A DNA stretch of 64,000 bases. Origin: Salinigranum halophilum (GTDB lineage Archaea; Halobacteriota; Halobacteria; Halobacteriales; Haloferacaceae). Below the pieces are notes generated by a model. It worked only from the letters and a program-made list of their open reading frames with translations. It searched no databases and was not told where the DNA came from. Positions 15,686 to 24,566 of the stretch are shown here, piece by piece. Numbering within the stretch: the stretch's first letter is position 1; the number at the start of each line of letters is the position of its first letter. Both the position numbers and the translations under genes were made by a program. The stretch covers positions 186,001 to 250,000 of the forward strand of contig NZ_ML660182.1 of NCBI RefSeq assembly GCF_007004735.1, in the 5' to 3' direction.

Positions 15686-17591
15686 TCGCGACGACGACCG
15701 GATTGACCGGCGACGCCCGCGGCGACTGGTCGACGACGCCCGCCGACCGGAGTCCCGAGAGGTCCGTGCCGGTCGCCCGCAGCGCGACGGCCGACGGGGC
15801 CTGCGAGACGGTCCACGCCGCCGGCTGTTCGCGGAGCGCGCCGTCGACCGGTCCAGTGGGTCGGTACGGTCGGTCGAGCGAGCCGTCCCCGTCGGCGTCG
15901 GGGATGGGCAGGTCACCCCAGTAGTTGCCCTCGCCGCTCCGAGACCAGGTCCGGAGGGGGCCACGGCCGGTCTCGACCTGCAGGTCGTTGTCGACGAAGT
16001 CGTTCCGGACGACCCAGTTCGTCGGGAAGAGGGTTGTCGCGCGGACGCCGACGTCGTTGCCGGCGACGACGTTCTCCTCGTACACCGAGCGGTGGCCCGA
16101 CACGGAGAGGCCGTGGCCGTTGTCGACGAGGACGTTCCGCGCGTAGTAGCTGTCGCTGCCGACGGGGATGAAGCCGTACTCGGAGTCGCGGATGTCGTTG
16201 CCCACGACGACGTTCTCGACCGGCCGGGTCATGATGATGACGCCCGCCCGGGTGTCCCGGATGGTGTTGTCCGCGACCGTCCCCCGGGAGGTGTACATGA
16301 AGTGGACGCCGTACCGGCCGCCGGTCATGTGGTTGTCGCGGACGACGAAGCCGTCCGCGCGGTGGGTGTAGACCGCATCGCGCCCGCCGACGAACGTGGT
16401 CCCCTCGACGAGCGCTCGCGACTGCATCAGGACGACGCCCATGAACCCCTCGCGGGGGTCGTCCGTCCCTTCGACCCTCGAATCGAGCACCGCCGCCCGG
16501 TCGGAGAAGCGGACGATGACGCCGCTGGCCGGCGTGTCGACGGTGACGTCGTGGACGACGGAGCCGTTCGCGCGGTGCATGACGACGCCGGCGTCGCCCT
16601 GGCCGTACGCGAACTCGACCACCCGCGACCAGTCCTCCTGGGTGAGGTTCTCGCCGTGTGGTCGGCGCTGGGTTCCGTTCGGGCCGACGCCGTCGATGCG
16701 GAGCGACGACACCGCGACGCGGGCGTGTCGAAGCGTCAGCACCGAGTCGGTGCCGTTCCCCCGGAGCACCGTCGCGTTCCCCGCACCGACGAGCGTGACC
16801 GGCTTCTCGACGGAGAGGTTCGTCACGTTGTAGACCCCCGCTGGGAGCCGAACCGTCGTGTTCGGTGGGGCCGCCTCGAGCGCGGCCGCGAGCGTCGGCG
16901 CGTCCGCTCCGACGACGACCGACGTCGGGCGGTCCAGCAGTGTGCGAGCGTCGGTCGCGACACCGTCGGCCCACGCGTGGTCGGCCGCGACGCGCGACTC
17001 GAACCGCTCGCGGCGGCGGTCGAGCGGGTTCTCCGCGGTCCGCTGGAGCGTCTCCCAGTCGACGACCCGGCCGCCGTGTTCGTCGCGGAACGACTCGGCG
17101 TCGGCCCGGTCGGAGAAGGAGACGGCGAGTTCGCGGCTCGGTGCCCGCGCGGCGCTCCCGACGACGAAGGCAGCGTCCTCGGCGCGGGTCCAGCCGACGG
17201 CCCGGCCGCGCTCCGTCGTGAGGTAGCCCTCGGCGGTGAGCACGGGCGTAACCGTCGAGAAGTCGGAGACGAACACGGCGAGCGGCTCGCCGAAGCCCGC
17301 GCGCGTCTCGGGTGAGGCGAGCTCTCCGGCGGCCGTCTCGACGCCGTAGTAGCCGACGACGAAGCGGTACTGCGAGAAGTACACCTCCGCGCGAGGGATG
17401 TGGAAGTCCTCGGTCTCGGCGCGGTTGACGTCGACGTAGGTCATCCCAGTCGACAGCGTCCTGTCGAACGGGACCGGCCTGAGCTGGTCGCCCGCGGTGG
17501 GGCCGAGTGCGAACGCGCCGCTGGAGACGACGAGCACGCCGAGGAGGACCGCCGCGACGACGCGCACGGCCCCGGGTGTGACGAACGTCAT
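15645..17591 (-). CDS. nosD: NosD-like beta-helix protein with N-terminal NosL-like domain
   Basis: The 648-residue exported protein starts with a hydrophobic signal/anchor (about residues 8-30). Residues about 50-190 resemble the nosL product: AVFVSDFSTVTPV matches AFYVTDYSTVDYR of NosL, and residues 159-174 are identical to NosL 166-181. The CxxCGM metal-binding motif of NosL is missing from this copy. From about residue 225 to the end it is a right-handed beta-helix (VVIGN/DN repeats, ENYWGDLPIPDADGDG), the NosD/CASH fold. NosD with NosF and NosY is required for copper-sulfur centre maturation in denitrifiers. The gene is 25 bases downstream of nosL. Confidence 0.88.
   Translation of the reverse strand: MTFVTPGAVRVVAAVLLGVLVVSSGAFALGPTAGDQLRPVPFDRTLSTGMTYVDVNRAETEDFHIPRAEVYFSQYRFVVGYYGVETAAGELASPETRAGFGEPLAVFVSDFSTVTPVLTAEGYLTTERGRAVGWTRAEDAAFVVGSAARAPSRELAVSFSDRADAESFRDEHGGRVVDWETLQRTAENPLDRRRERFESRVAADHAWADGVATDARTLLDRPTSVVVGADAPTLAAALEAAPPNTTVRLPAGVYNVTNLSVEKPVTLVGAGNATVLRGNGTDSVLTLRHARVAVSSLRIDGVGPNGTQRRPHGENLTQEDWSRVVEFAYGQGDAGVVMHRANGSVVHDVTVDTPASGVIVRFSDRAAVLDSRVEGTDDPREGFMGVVLMQSRALVEGTTFVGGRDAVYTHRADGFVVRDNHMTGGRYGVHFMYTSRGTVADNTIRDTRAGVIIMTRPVENVVVGNDIRDSEYGFIPVGSDSYYARNVLVDNGHGLSVSGHRSVYEENVVAGNDVGVRATTLFPTNWVVRNDFVDNDLQVETGRGPLRTWSRSGEGNYWGDLPIPDADGDGSLDRPYRPTGPVDGALREQPAAWTVSQAPSAVALRATGTDLSGLRSAGVVDQSPRASPVNPVVVANVTDGEQRGRVPT
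17071..17118. repeat. 48-bp direct repeat, copy inside nosD
   Basis: Positions 17071-17118 are identical base for base to 17675-17722 in nosL, in the same reading frame. The segment encodes residues 159-174 of NosD (FSDRADAESFRDEHGG). Flanking bases differ at once on both sides. Confidence 0.95.
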
Positions 17592-17616
17592 CTATCCGGC
17601 CACCTCCATGCCGGCG

Positions 17617-18216
17617 TCACCGTCCGAGGCTCGCGATGGTCGCTGGGGTGACGTCCCCGTGACGCATCAACTGCCCGCCGTGTTCGTCGCGGAACGACTC
17701 GGCGTCGGCCCGGTCGGAGAAGCCGATGAGGTCTCGGCCCATCGCGCCTTTCACTTCGCTGGCGACGACGTACGTGACCGTCTCGGCCGAGACGAACGCC
17801 TCGGCCTCGGGGTGGGTCGAGATGAGCGTGTCACCCCCCTCGGTGAACGTCCGGTAGTCGACGGTAGAGTAGTCCGTCACGTAGAACGCGGCGGCCTCCC
17901 AGCCCTCGTCGCGGCGTTCGAAGTGGAACTGATACGCCTCCCAGGTGCTGTCGAACCGCGCCGGGTTGGCGTGCCCCGCGGGCTCGCGGCCGGGGTAGAA
18001 TATCTCGGTCGAGGGACCGGGATGGTTCGGGATGACCATCCCGCAGACGTCGCAGCTGTGTTCCTGGGTGAGGGTGATGGCTGCGGGGACGTCGCCCCCA
18101 CTCGCACCCCCATCTCCGGAGAGGGCGCTGCACCCGGCGAGAGAGGCGGTACCGAGCGCCGCCGCCCCTGCGAGGACCGTCCGTCGGGAGACCGGAGACC
18201 GCGTCTGTTCGCACAT
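17617..18216 (-). CDS. nosL: NosL-like copper-binding lipoprotein
   Basis: The 199-residue lipoprotein has a twin-arginine signal (SRRTVLAGAAALG) and a lipobox LAGC, so it is exported folded and anchored outside the membrane. The metal-binding motif CDVCGMVI follows at about residue 54-61; NosL proteins bind Cu(I) through such Cys/Met residues and deliver it to the copper centre of nitrous oxide reductase. Residues 166-181 are identical to part of NosD. It is the first gene of the nosL-nosD-nosF-nosY operon; a TATA-like cgaataagc (minus strand, 18240-18249) points to a leaderless start at 18216. Confidence 0.92.
   Translation of the reverse strand: MCEQTRSPVSRRTVLAGAAALGTASLAGCSALSGDGGASGGDVPAAITLTQEHSCDVCGMVIPNHPGPSTEIFYPGREPAGHANPARFDSTWEAYQFHFERRDEGWEAAAFYVTDYSTVDYRTFTEGGDTLISTHPEAEAFVSAETVTYVVASEVKGAMGRDLIGFSDRADAESFRDEHGGQLMRHGDVTPATIASLGR
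17675..17722. repeat. 48-bp direct repeat, copy inside nosL
   Basis: This copy matches 17071-17118 exactly and encodes residues 166-181 of NosL. The two copies are 604 bp apart in direct orientation, so recombination between them would fuse nosL to nosD in frame. Confidence 0.95.
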
Positions 18217-18310
18217 GGCATTAGGGCTAGGACTCGCGTGCGCTTATTCGTACTCGCCGTTCCCACGCGATGGGAATCGGGTCGCGGGCGGGACGGTCGT
18301 CGACCCGAAT

Positions 18311-18319
18311 CCTTAATCA
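18311..18319 (+). promoter_or_regulatory. TATA-like promoter of the methylmalonyl-CoA mutase gene
   Basis: The box ccttaatca lies about 25-31 bases before the ATG at 18342, the spacing expected for a leaderless archaeal transcript. It also fixes the start codon, because the in-frame codons further upstream fall before the box. Confidence 0.55.
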
Positions 18320-18341
18320 TCGTCCCTCGGTAATTCGACCC

Positions 18342-20042
18342 ATGTACGACGAGGACGACCTCGACGAGATCCGTGCCTCACGCGACGAGTGGGAAGCAGA
18401 GACGCGTGACCCGACCATCGACCGCTTCGGCGAGCGCAAGGAGCGCTTCGCGACCGTCTCGAACCACGCTGTCGACGACCTGTACACCCCCGCGGACGTG
18501 GCGGACATCGACTACGACGAGGACCTCGGCTTCCCGGGCGAGTTCCCGTACACGCGCGGCCCGTACGCGACGATGTACCGTGGACGGACGTGGACGATGC
18601 GGCAGTTCGCCGGCTTCGGGACGGCCCAGGAGACGAACGAGCGCTTCCACTACCTCATCGAACACGGCCAGACCGGGCTGTCGACGGCGTTCGATATGCC
18701 CTCGCTGATGGGGAAAGACTCCGACGACCCGCTCTCAGACGGCGAGGTCGGGAAGGAGGGGGTCGCCGTCGACACGCTCCGTGACATGGAGGTCCTCTTC
18801 GACGGCATCGACATCGCCGACGTGACCACGTCGTTCACCATCAACCCCTCCGCCCCGGTCATCTACGCGATGTACGTGGCACTCGCGGACCAGCGCGGCG
18901 TCCCGCGCGAAGAGATCGACGGCACCCTCCAGAACGACATGCTGAAGGAGTTCATCGCACAGAAAGAGTGGGTCATCCCGCCGGAGCCCTCGCTGAAGCT
19001 CGTGACGGACACGGTGGAGTTCGCCGCCCAGGAGACGCCGAAGTTCAGCCCCATCTCCATCTCGGGGTATCACATCCGCGAGGCCGGCTCGACGGCGATT
19101 CAGGAACTCGCGTTCACGCTCGCCGACGGGTTCGCCTACGTCGAGGACGCCGTCGACAGAGGCCTGGCCGTCGACGAGTTCGCGCCGCAACTGTCCTTCT
19201 TCTTCAACTCACACAACTCCATCTTCGAGGAGGTGGCGAAGTTCCGCGCGGGCCGGCGCATCTACGCCCGCGTGATGGACGAGTGGTACGACGCCGAGCG
19301 GCCCGAGTCGAAGCGGCTGAAGTTCCACACCCAGACGGCGGGACAGTCGCTCACGGCCCAGCAGCCGCTGAACAACATCGTCCGGGTGACGATTCAGGCG
19401 CTCGCGGGCGTCCTCGGCGGGACACAGAGCCTCCACACCAACTCCTACGACGAGGCGCTCGCGCTCCCGGGTGAGGAGGCCGTCCGCGTCGCCCTCCGGA
19501 CCCAGCAGATCATCGCCGAAGAGAGCGGCGCGGCCGACGTCATCGACCCGCTCGGGGGTTCGTTCTTCGTCGAGTCGCTCACCGAGGAGGTGGAGGCCGA
19601 GGCGATGGCCTACCTCGAGGAGATCCGCGAGATGGGCGACGGCTCCGTCCGCGACGGCGTGTTGGATGGAATCCAGCAGGGCTACTTCCACCGCGAAATC
19701 CAGGACGCCTCCTATGAGTATCAAGAACGGGTCGAAGACGGCGAGGAAGTCGTCGTCGGGGTCAACAAGTACACGATGGACGAGGACACCCGCCCCGACC
19801 TGCTGCACGTCTCCGAGGAGGTCCAAGAACGCCAGCTCACGCGGCTCGAGGAGGTCAAGGCCGAACGCGACGAGGCGGCCGTCGAGGAGGCGCTCGACGC
19901 CGTCCGTGAGGCGACGGAGAACGAGGAGAACGTGATGCCCGCGCTCGTCGACGCGGTGAAGGCCTACGCGACGATGGGCGAGATAATGCAGGTGTTCGAG
20001 ACGCAGTACGGCCAGTACCGCGAGACGGTCGGACTGGTCTGA
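18342..20042 (+). CDS. mcmA: Methylmalonyl-CoA mutase, catalytic (large) subunit
   Basis: The 566-residue subunit binds methylmalonyl-CoA/succinyl-CoA in a TIM barrel. Typical motifs are RGPYATMYRGRTWTMRQFAGFG, TTSFTINPSAPVI, ISISGYHIREAGS and FKFHTQTAGQSLTAQQPLNN-like sequence (here LKFHTQTAGQSLT). The chain stops at the end of the barrel and linker, so the adenosylcobalamin-binding domain (DxHxxG) is absent and must come from a separate small subunit, as is usual in archaea; that gene is not in the window. Its reaction links propionyl-CoA, odd-chain or branched amino acid breakdown to succinyl-CoA. The acyl-CoA ligase genes that follow fit this pathway. Confidence 0.94.
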   Translation: MYDEDDLDEIRASRDEWEAETRDPTIDRFGERKERFATVSNHAVDDLYTPADVADIDYDEDLGFPGEFPYTRGPYATMYRGRTWTMRQFAGFGTAQETNERFHYLIEHGQTGLSTAFDMPSLMGKDSDDPLSDGEVGKEGVAVDTLRDMEVLFDGIDIADVTTSFTINPSAPVIYAMYVALADQRGVPREEIDGTLQNDMLKEFIAQKEWVIPPEPSLKLVTDTVEFAAQETPKFSPISISGYHIREAGSTAIQELAFTLADGFAYVEDAVDRGLAVDEFAPQLSFFFNSHNSIFEEVAKFRAGRRIYARVMDEWYDAERPESKRLKFHTQTAGQSLTAQQPLNNIVRVTIQALAGVLGGTQSLHTNSYDEALALPGEEAVRVALRTQQIIAEESGAADVIDPLGGSFFVESLTEEVEAEAMAYLEEIREMGDGSVRDGVLDGIQQGYFHREIQDASYEYQERVEDGEEVVVGVNKYTMDEDTRPDLLHVSEEVQERQLTRLEEVKAERDEAAVEEALDAVREATENEENVMPALVDAVKAYATMGEIMQVFETQYGQYRETVGLV

Positions 20043-20112
20043 AGCGGTCGGGCGGGGTGTCGCCTCGCGCCCTCGCCGTGTCTGAGACACTCTCACATAT
20101 TTCAGCGGCTGG

Positions 20113-20128
20113 AAACCAATGGTTTATC
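20113..20128 (+). promoter_or_regulatory. Promoter of acs with overlapping inverted repeat
   Basis: The box ggtttatc (20121-20128) sits about 31-38 bases before the ATG at 20159. The left half of the box is also the right arm of an aaacc-aat-ggttt dyad (20113-20125), so a protein bound to the dyad would compete with TBP/TFB. The regulatory role is inferred. Confidence 0.45.
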
Positions 20129-20158
20129 ATGGATGATTCGGAACCTCCCTAGTGAGCT

Positions 20159-22153
20159 ATGTCAGAAGGTGACGCGGAACTCGAGGCACGGTTGGCAGAG
20201 CAGGAGGAGTTCGAACCGCCGGAAGCGTTCGTCGAGCAGGCGAACGTCTCAGACCCTGACATCTACGACGAGTTCGAGGAGAACTGGCCCGACTGCTGGG
20301 AGAGCGCGGCCGACCTCCTCGACTGGTACGAGGGCTACGACCAGGTGCTGGACGACTCGAACCCACCCTTCTACGAGTGGTTCACGGGCGGGAAGCTGAA
20401 CGTCTCACACAACTGTCTGGACCGCCACCTCGACGAGCGGGGCGACGAGGCCGCCATCGAGTGGGTCGGCGAGCCCGTCGAAGAGGACGACATCACCTAC
20501 ACCTACGAGGAACTGCACCGCGAGGTCAACGAGTTCGCGGCCGCGCTGAAGGAGATGGGCGTCGGCGAGGACGACGTCGTGACGATGTACATGCCGATGA
20601 TTCCCGAACTGCCCATCGCCATGCTCGCCTGTGCGCGCATCGGCGCGCCGCACTCGGTGGTGTTCGCGGGCTTCTCCGCGGACGCGCTGGCGACGCGGAT
20701 GAACTCGGCGGACTCGGAGTATCTCGTCACGTGCGACGGCTACTACCGCCGCGGCGACCCGCTCGACCACCTGAAGAAGGCGAACGAGGGGCTCGGTGGC
20801 GTCGACCACGACGTCCAGGGCGTCGTGGTCGCCGAGCGCCTGATGGACGGCGACGGCTTCGGACACGGCTACACGAAGAACCAGCACAGCTACGCCGACC
20901 TCGTCGCCGCCCACGAAGGCGCGACGGTCGACCCCGTCGAGCGGGACGCCGAGGACATGCTCTTTCTCATGTACACCTCGGGGACGACGGGGATGCCCAA
21001 GGGCGTGAAACACACCACCGGCGGCTACCTCGCGTGGGCGGCGTGGACCTCCCAGGCCGTCCTCGACATCAAGCCCGAGGACACGTACTTCTGTTCGGCC
21101 GACATCGGCTGGATTACCGGGCACTCGTACATCGTCTACGGCCCGCTCGCGCTGGGCACGACGACGATGATGTACGAGGGCACGCCCGACTACCCCGAGC
21201 GCGACCGCCTCTGGGAGATCATCGAGGAGTACGAGGCGACACAGCTGTACACCGCGCCCACGGCCATCCGGGCGTTCATGAAGTGGGGGAGCCAGTTCCC
21301 CGAGGGACACGACCTCTCCAGCCTCCGCCTGCTCGGCACGGTGGGTGAGCCCATCAACCCGCGCGCGTGGAAGTGGTACTACCAGCACATCGGCGACGAG
21401 GAGTGTCCCGTCGTCGACACGTGGTGGCAGACCGAGACGGGCGGCATGATGATCACGGGCCTGCCGGCGCTCAAGAAGATGAAGCCCGGCAGCGCCGGCC
21501 CGCCGCTTCCCGGGCTGGACGTGCGCATCGTCGACACCAAGGGTGAGCAGGTCGAGGCCGGTCGCGCCGGCTACCTCACGGTGCAGAAGCCGTGGCCCGG
21601 CATGCTCCGAACCCTGTACAAGAACGACGAGCGTTTCATCGAGGAGTACTGGGCCGAGTACTCCGACACCGAGTCGTCGGACGCCGCGGACTGGGTCTAC
21701 TTCCCCGAGGACGGCGCGAAGATCGACGACGAGGGCTACATCACGGTGCTGGGTCGCGTCGACGACGTCATCAACGTCTCCGGCCACCGGCTGGGGACGA
21801 TGGAGATCGAGTCGGCAATCGTCGGCGTCGAGGGCGTCGCCGAGGCGGCCGTCGTCGGCGGTGAACACGACATCAAGGGCGAGGCGGTGTACGCCTACGT
21901 CATCCTCGAGGACGGCTTCGAGGGCGACGACGAGATGAGCGCGGCCATCGTCGAGGGTGTCGAGGACGCTATCGGCCCCATCGCACGACCCGAGCAGGTC
22001 GTCTTCACGCCCGAACTCCCCAAGACGCGGTCGGGGAAGATCATGCGCCGCCTCCTCGAACAGATCGCCAACGAGGAGGAACTCGGCGACACGACGACGC
22101 TACGCAACCCCGAGATCGTCGAGGACATCCAAGAGCAGGTCCAGAGCGACTGA
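20159..22153 (+). CDS. acs: Acetyl-CoA synthetase (AMP-forming)
   Basis: The 664-residue enzyme activates acetate with ATP and CoA to acetyl-CoA, AMP and pyrophosphate. The adenylation signature is YTSGTTGMPKGVKHTTGGYL at about residue 270, the WWQTETGG motif follows at about 421, and the hinge and C-terminal domain show GRVDDVINVSGHRLGTMEIE. The catalytic lysine, often acetylated in this family, is in PKTRSGKIMRR near the C terminus. Length and motifs match true Acs rather than medium-chain ligases. It is followed by a T-rich stretch and a 420-base gap. Confidence 0.94.
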   Translation: MSEGDAELEARLAEQEEFEPPEAFVEQANVSDPDIYDEFEENWPDCWESAADLLDWYEGYDQVLDDSNPPFYEWFTGGKLNVSHNCLDRHLDERGDEAAIEWVGEPVEEDDITYTYEELHREVNEFAAALKEMGVGEDDVVTMYMPMIPELPIAMLACARIGAPHSVVFAGFSADALATRMNSADSEYLVTCDGYYRRGDPLDHLKKANEGLGGVDHDVQGVVVAERLMDGDGFGHGYTKNQHSYADLVAAHEGATVDPVERDAEDMLFLMYTSGTTGMPKGVKHTTGGYLAWAAWTSQAVLDIKPEDTYFCSADIGWITGHSYIVYGPLALGTTTMMYEGTPDYPERDRLWEIIEEYEATQLYTAPTAIRAFMKWGSQFPEGHDLSSLRLLGTVGEPINPRAWKWYYQHIGDEECPVVDTWWQTETGGMMITGLPALKKMKPGSAGPPLPGLDVRIVDTKGEQVEAGRAGYLTVQKPWPGMLRTLYKNDERFIEEYWAEYSDTESSDAADWVYFPEDGAKIDDEGYITVLGRVDDVINVSGHRLGTMEIESAIVGVEGVAEAAVVGGEHDIKGEAVYAYVILEDGFEGDDEMSAAIVEGVEDAIGPIARPEQVVFTPELPKTRSGKIMRRLLEQIANEEELGDTTTLRNPEIVEDIQEQVQSD

Positions 22154-22573
22154 GCGGGGCGCGTCGACCACTCGAACTCGCGTTTTTTGTACCGTTCACC
22201 CCTCGAGCACCTGCGCTCCTCGTCGTCGGCCGTGCCGTCGACGCGGAGTTCGTCGCCCGACCCGTGTCCGGCGTTCCGTCGTGGACCCGCGTGCGACACC
22301 CGTCGACGGGACCGACTCCCACCTACAGTGTCAGACGGGGTATCTGTCCGAGCGAGATGGCGCGTCCAGTGTCGTATCACCCAGTCGGTAACTGTGTCGC
22401 CGAGACGGCGGCGTGTCGGTGGGCCTCACCTGTGCAGCGGTGCTTCGCGGCGTTTACCCTCTTTTTCGCCGTTCGACCGCTCGTGCGCCGTGGTATCGTT
22501 TGTGAAATATCGAGAAGCGTATAACATTGACTCCAGTATCCTTATTTTCCCGTGTGTCGAACGGTTGATATCG
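22154..22573. other. Intergenic region, no convincing gene
   Basis: These 420 bases contain a T6 run at 22183-22188 shortly after the acs stop and an AT-rich stretch at about 22500-22555 before the HalOD1 gene. Open frames here have mixed, Cys- and Arg-rich compositions on both strands and lack the acidic bias of real genes, so I leave them out. Confidence 0.6.
22183..22188 (+). terminator. T-run after acs
   Basis: Six T residues on the coding strand, 30 bases after the acs stop codon, are the commonest form of archaeal transcription terminator. No clear hairpin precedes it, which is usual for archaeal termination. Confidence 0.45.
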
Positions 22574-22879
22574 ATGGTGTCTCCTCCCGATATCCGCCCA
22601 CCCGACTCGGACCGCCTCTTGCAGTACGAGGTGTCGGTGGAGGAGTCGCTCAGCGACGCGGTGTTGCGCGCCGCTGGAACGCTCCTCGACGACCTCACGT
22701 CGGTCCGGCCCCTGTCGTCGGTCATCGACGTCGAATCGATCGATACCCTCTTCGACCACCGTCGCGACGCCGAGAGCGGGTCGGACACACGCGTCATCGC
22801 GTTCGTCGCCTGGGACCTCCAGTTCGTCGTCACCGCGAGCACCATCGAAGTGTACGAGGCGGACACGCCGCTCGAGTGA
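22574..22879 (+). CDS. HalOD1 output-domain-like protein
   Basis: The 101-residue protein matches the pattern of the haloarchaeal HalOD1 domain: VSVEESLSDAVLRAAGTLLDDLTSVRPLSSVIDVESIDTLFDH..., then a strand pair VIAFVAWDLQFVVTASTIEVYE. The domain is found alone or at the end of sensory proteins and is thought to be a signalling output module; the biochemical role is unknown. I chose ATG 22574, where the acidic domain begins. It stands alone between two ligase genes. Confidence 0.75.
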   Translation: MVSPPDIRPPDSDRLLQYEVSVEESLSDAVLRAAGTLLDDLTSVRPLSSVIDVESIDTLFDHRRDAESGSDTRVIAFVAWDLQFVVTASTIEVYEADTPLE

Positions 22880-22949
22880 CGACCGACGGTCGGTGTAAAG
22901 ACCGCCGTGCCCGCAATCTATTTCATGAACGTCCGTAAACGACCCTCGT

Positions 22950-24560
22950 ATGGAGAAACCACTCCTCGTGACCGACTTTCTGGACCGGGCGCGACGACAC
23001 TACGCCGACCAGGAAGCGGTACTCGCGACGACCGGTGAACGCTACACGTACGCGGAACTCGGCGACCGGGTCGACGGGTTCGCCGCCGCGCTCCAGTCCC
23101 GTGGTATCGAGAAGGGCGACCGCGTGGCCGTCTTGGACCCGAACACGCACTACCACCTCGAAGCGGCCTACGCCTCCTTCGAGTGTGGCGCGGTCCACAC
23201 ACCGCTGAACTACCGACTGGTGGCGAGCGACTTCGAGTACATCCTGAACGACGCCGGCGTGAAGGCCATCTACGCCGACTACGACTACGCGGACAAGATC
23301 GAGGCGGTCCGCGACGAGGTGCCCACCGAGGTGTTCATCACGAACGACACCGAGAAGGTCGACGGCGACTGGCTGTCGTTCGACGACCTCGTCGAGGAGG
23401 AGGGGACTCACGAGCGCCCCGAGATGCACGAAGACGAGATCGTCACCATCAACTACACCTCGGGGACGACCGGCGACCCGAAGGGCGTCTGCCGCACCCA
23501 CCGGACCGAGACCATCCACGCGTACCTCGTCAGCATCCACCAGGAGATCACCGACGGCGACGTCTACTACTGGACGCTCCCGATGTTCCACGTCAACGGC
23601 TGGGGTCACATCTACGCCGTCACGGGGCTGGGCGCGCGCCACGTCTGCACCCGTGGGGTCGACGCCGAACACATCTTCGAGTCCATCCGGAACGAGGACG
23701 TCTCGTACCTCTGTGCCGCGCCGACGGTGCTGAAACTGCTGATGGAGTACTACGAGGAACACGACCCCGAACCGACGGGCGCGAACCCGGTGCGCGTCGC
23801 AACGGCCGGTGCGGCCCCGCCGGAAGCGACCATCCGCGCGGTCGAAGACGAGTTCGGCTGGTACCTGAAACACGTCTACGGCGCGACCGAGACGGGGCCG
23901 CTCATCACCACCTCCGACACGAAGCGGCTGTTCGACCCCGACTCCGACTCCCGGTTCGCGGTCAAGAAGAAGCAGGGAATCGGCTACCTCGGGACCGAGG
24001 TTCGCGTCGTCGACGAGGACGGCAACGACGTGCCCAGAGACGGCACGACCATCGGGGAGATCGTCGTCCGCGGCAACCAGGTGATGGACGGCTACTGGGA
24101 GAAACCCGAAGCCACCGAGGAGGCGTTCAACGACCGCGTCGAGGGGTACTACCACATGGGCGACCTCGCCGCGATGGACGAACACGGGATGCTCATCATC
24201 CAGGACCGCAAGAAGGACATCATCATCTCCGGCGGGGAGAACATCTCGTCGCTCGAACTGGAAGACACCCTGTTCGACCACCCCCAGGTCGGCGACGTCG
24301 CGGTCATCCCCGCACCCTCCGACGAGTGGGGCGAGGTCCCGAAGGCGTTCGTCGTCCCGAAGAGCGGCGACCCGAACGACCCCGGCACCTCGGAGTCCGA
24401 ACTCGTCGAGTTCTGCCGTGAGCGCATCGCGACGTACAAGGTGCCCAAAGAGATCGAGTTCGTGAAGGCGCTTCCGAAGACCGCGACCGGGAAAATCCAG
24501 AAGTACGAACTCCGCGAGCAGGAGTGGGAAGACGAAGACCGGATGGTCGGCCAGGGATAG
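22950..24560 (+). CDS. Acyl-CoA synthetase (AMP-forming, fatty acid or aromatic acid ligase type)
   Basis: The 536-residue enzyme belongs to the acyl-adenylate superfamily. Motifs are YTSGTTGDPKGVCRTH (about residue 166), YGATETGPLI (about 311), HMGDLAAMDEHGML, the hinge DRKKDIIISGGENISS (about 417) and the catalytic lysine in PKTATGKIQK. It lacks the N-terminal domain of Acs and is closer to medium/long-chain acyl-CoA ligases; the acid it activates is unknown. It could feed beta-oxidation or the methylmalonyl route next door. It converges on the first MinD-like gene, six bases away. Confidence 0.9.
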   Translation: MEKPLLVTDFLDRARRHYADQEAVLATTGERYTYAELGDRVDGFAAALQSRGIEKGDRVAVLDPNTHYHLEAAYASFECGAVHTPLNYRLVASDFEYILNDAGVKAIYADYDYADKIEAVRDEVPTEVFITNDTEKVDGDWLSFDDLVEEEGTHERPEMHEDEIVTINYTSGTTGDPKGVCRTHRTETIHAYLVSIHQEITDGDVYYWTLPMFHVNGWGHIYAVTGLGARHVCTRGVDAEHIFESIRNEDVSYLCAAPTVLKLLMEYYEEHDPEPTGANPVRVATAGAAPPEATIRAVEDEFGWYLKHVYGATETGPLITTSDTKRLFDPDSDSRFAVKKKQGIGYLGTEVRVVDEDGNDVPRDGTTIGEIVVRGNQVMDGYWEKPEATEEAFNDRVEGYYHMGDLAAMDEHGMLIIQDRKKDIIISGGENISSLELEDTLFDHPQVGDVAVIPAPSDEWGEVPKAFVVPKSGDPNDPGTSESELVEFCRERIATYKVPKEIEFVKALPKTATGKIQKYELREQEWEDEDRMVGQG

Positions 24561-24566
24561 CGAACG

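Noticed and set aside
15459-17315. A 618-codon open frame on the plus strand opposite nosD
   Set aside because: It is the antisense shadow of a high-GC gene: its product is rich in Arg, Val and Asp in a mirrored pattern and has no recognisable domain, while nosD has clear family features.
20405-21868. A 487-codon open frame on the minus strand opposite acs
   Set aside because: The acs frame carries all catalytic motifs of acetyl-CoA synthetase; the antisense frame has none and reflects codon bias.
22264-22524. An 86-codon frame in the gap after acs
   Set aside because: Cys/Trp/Arg-rich composition, no homologous pattern and an AT-rich promoter-like stretch inside it argue against a gene.
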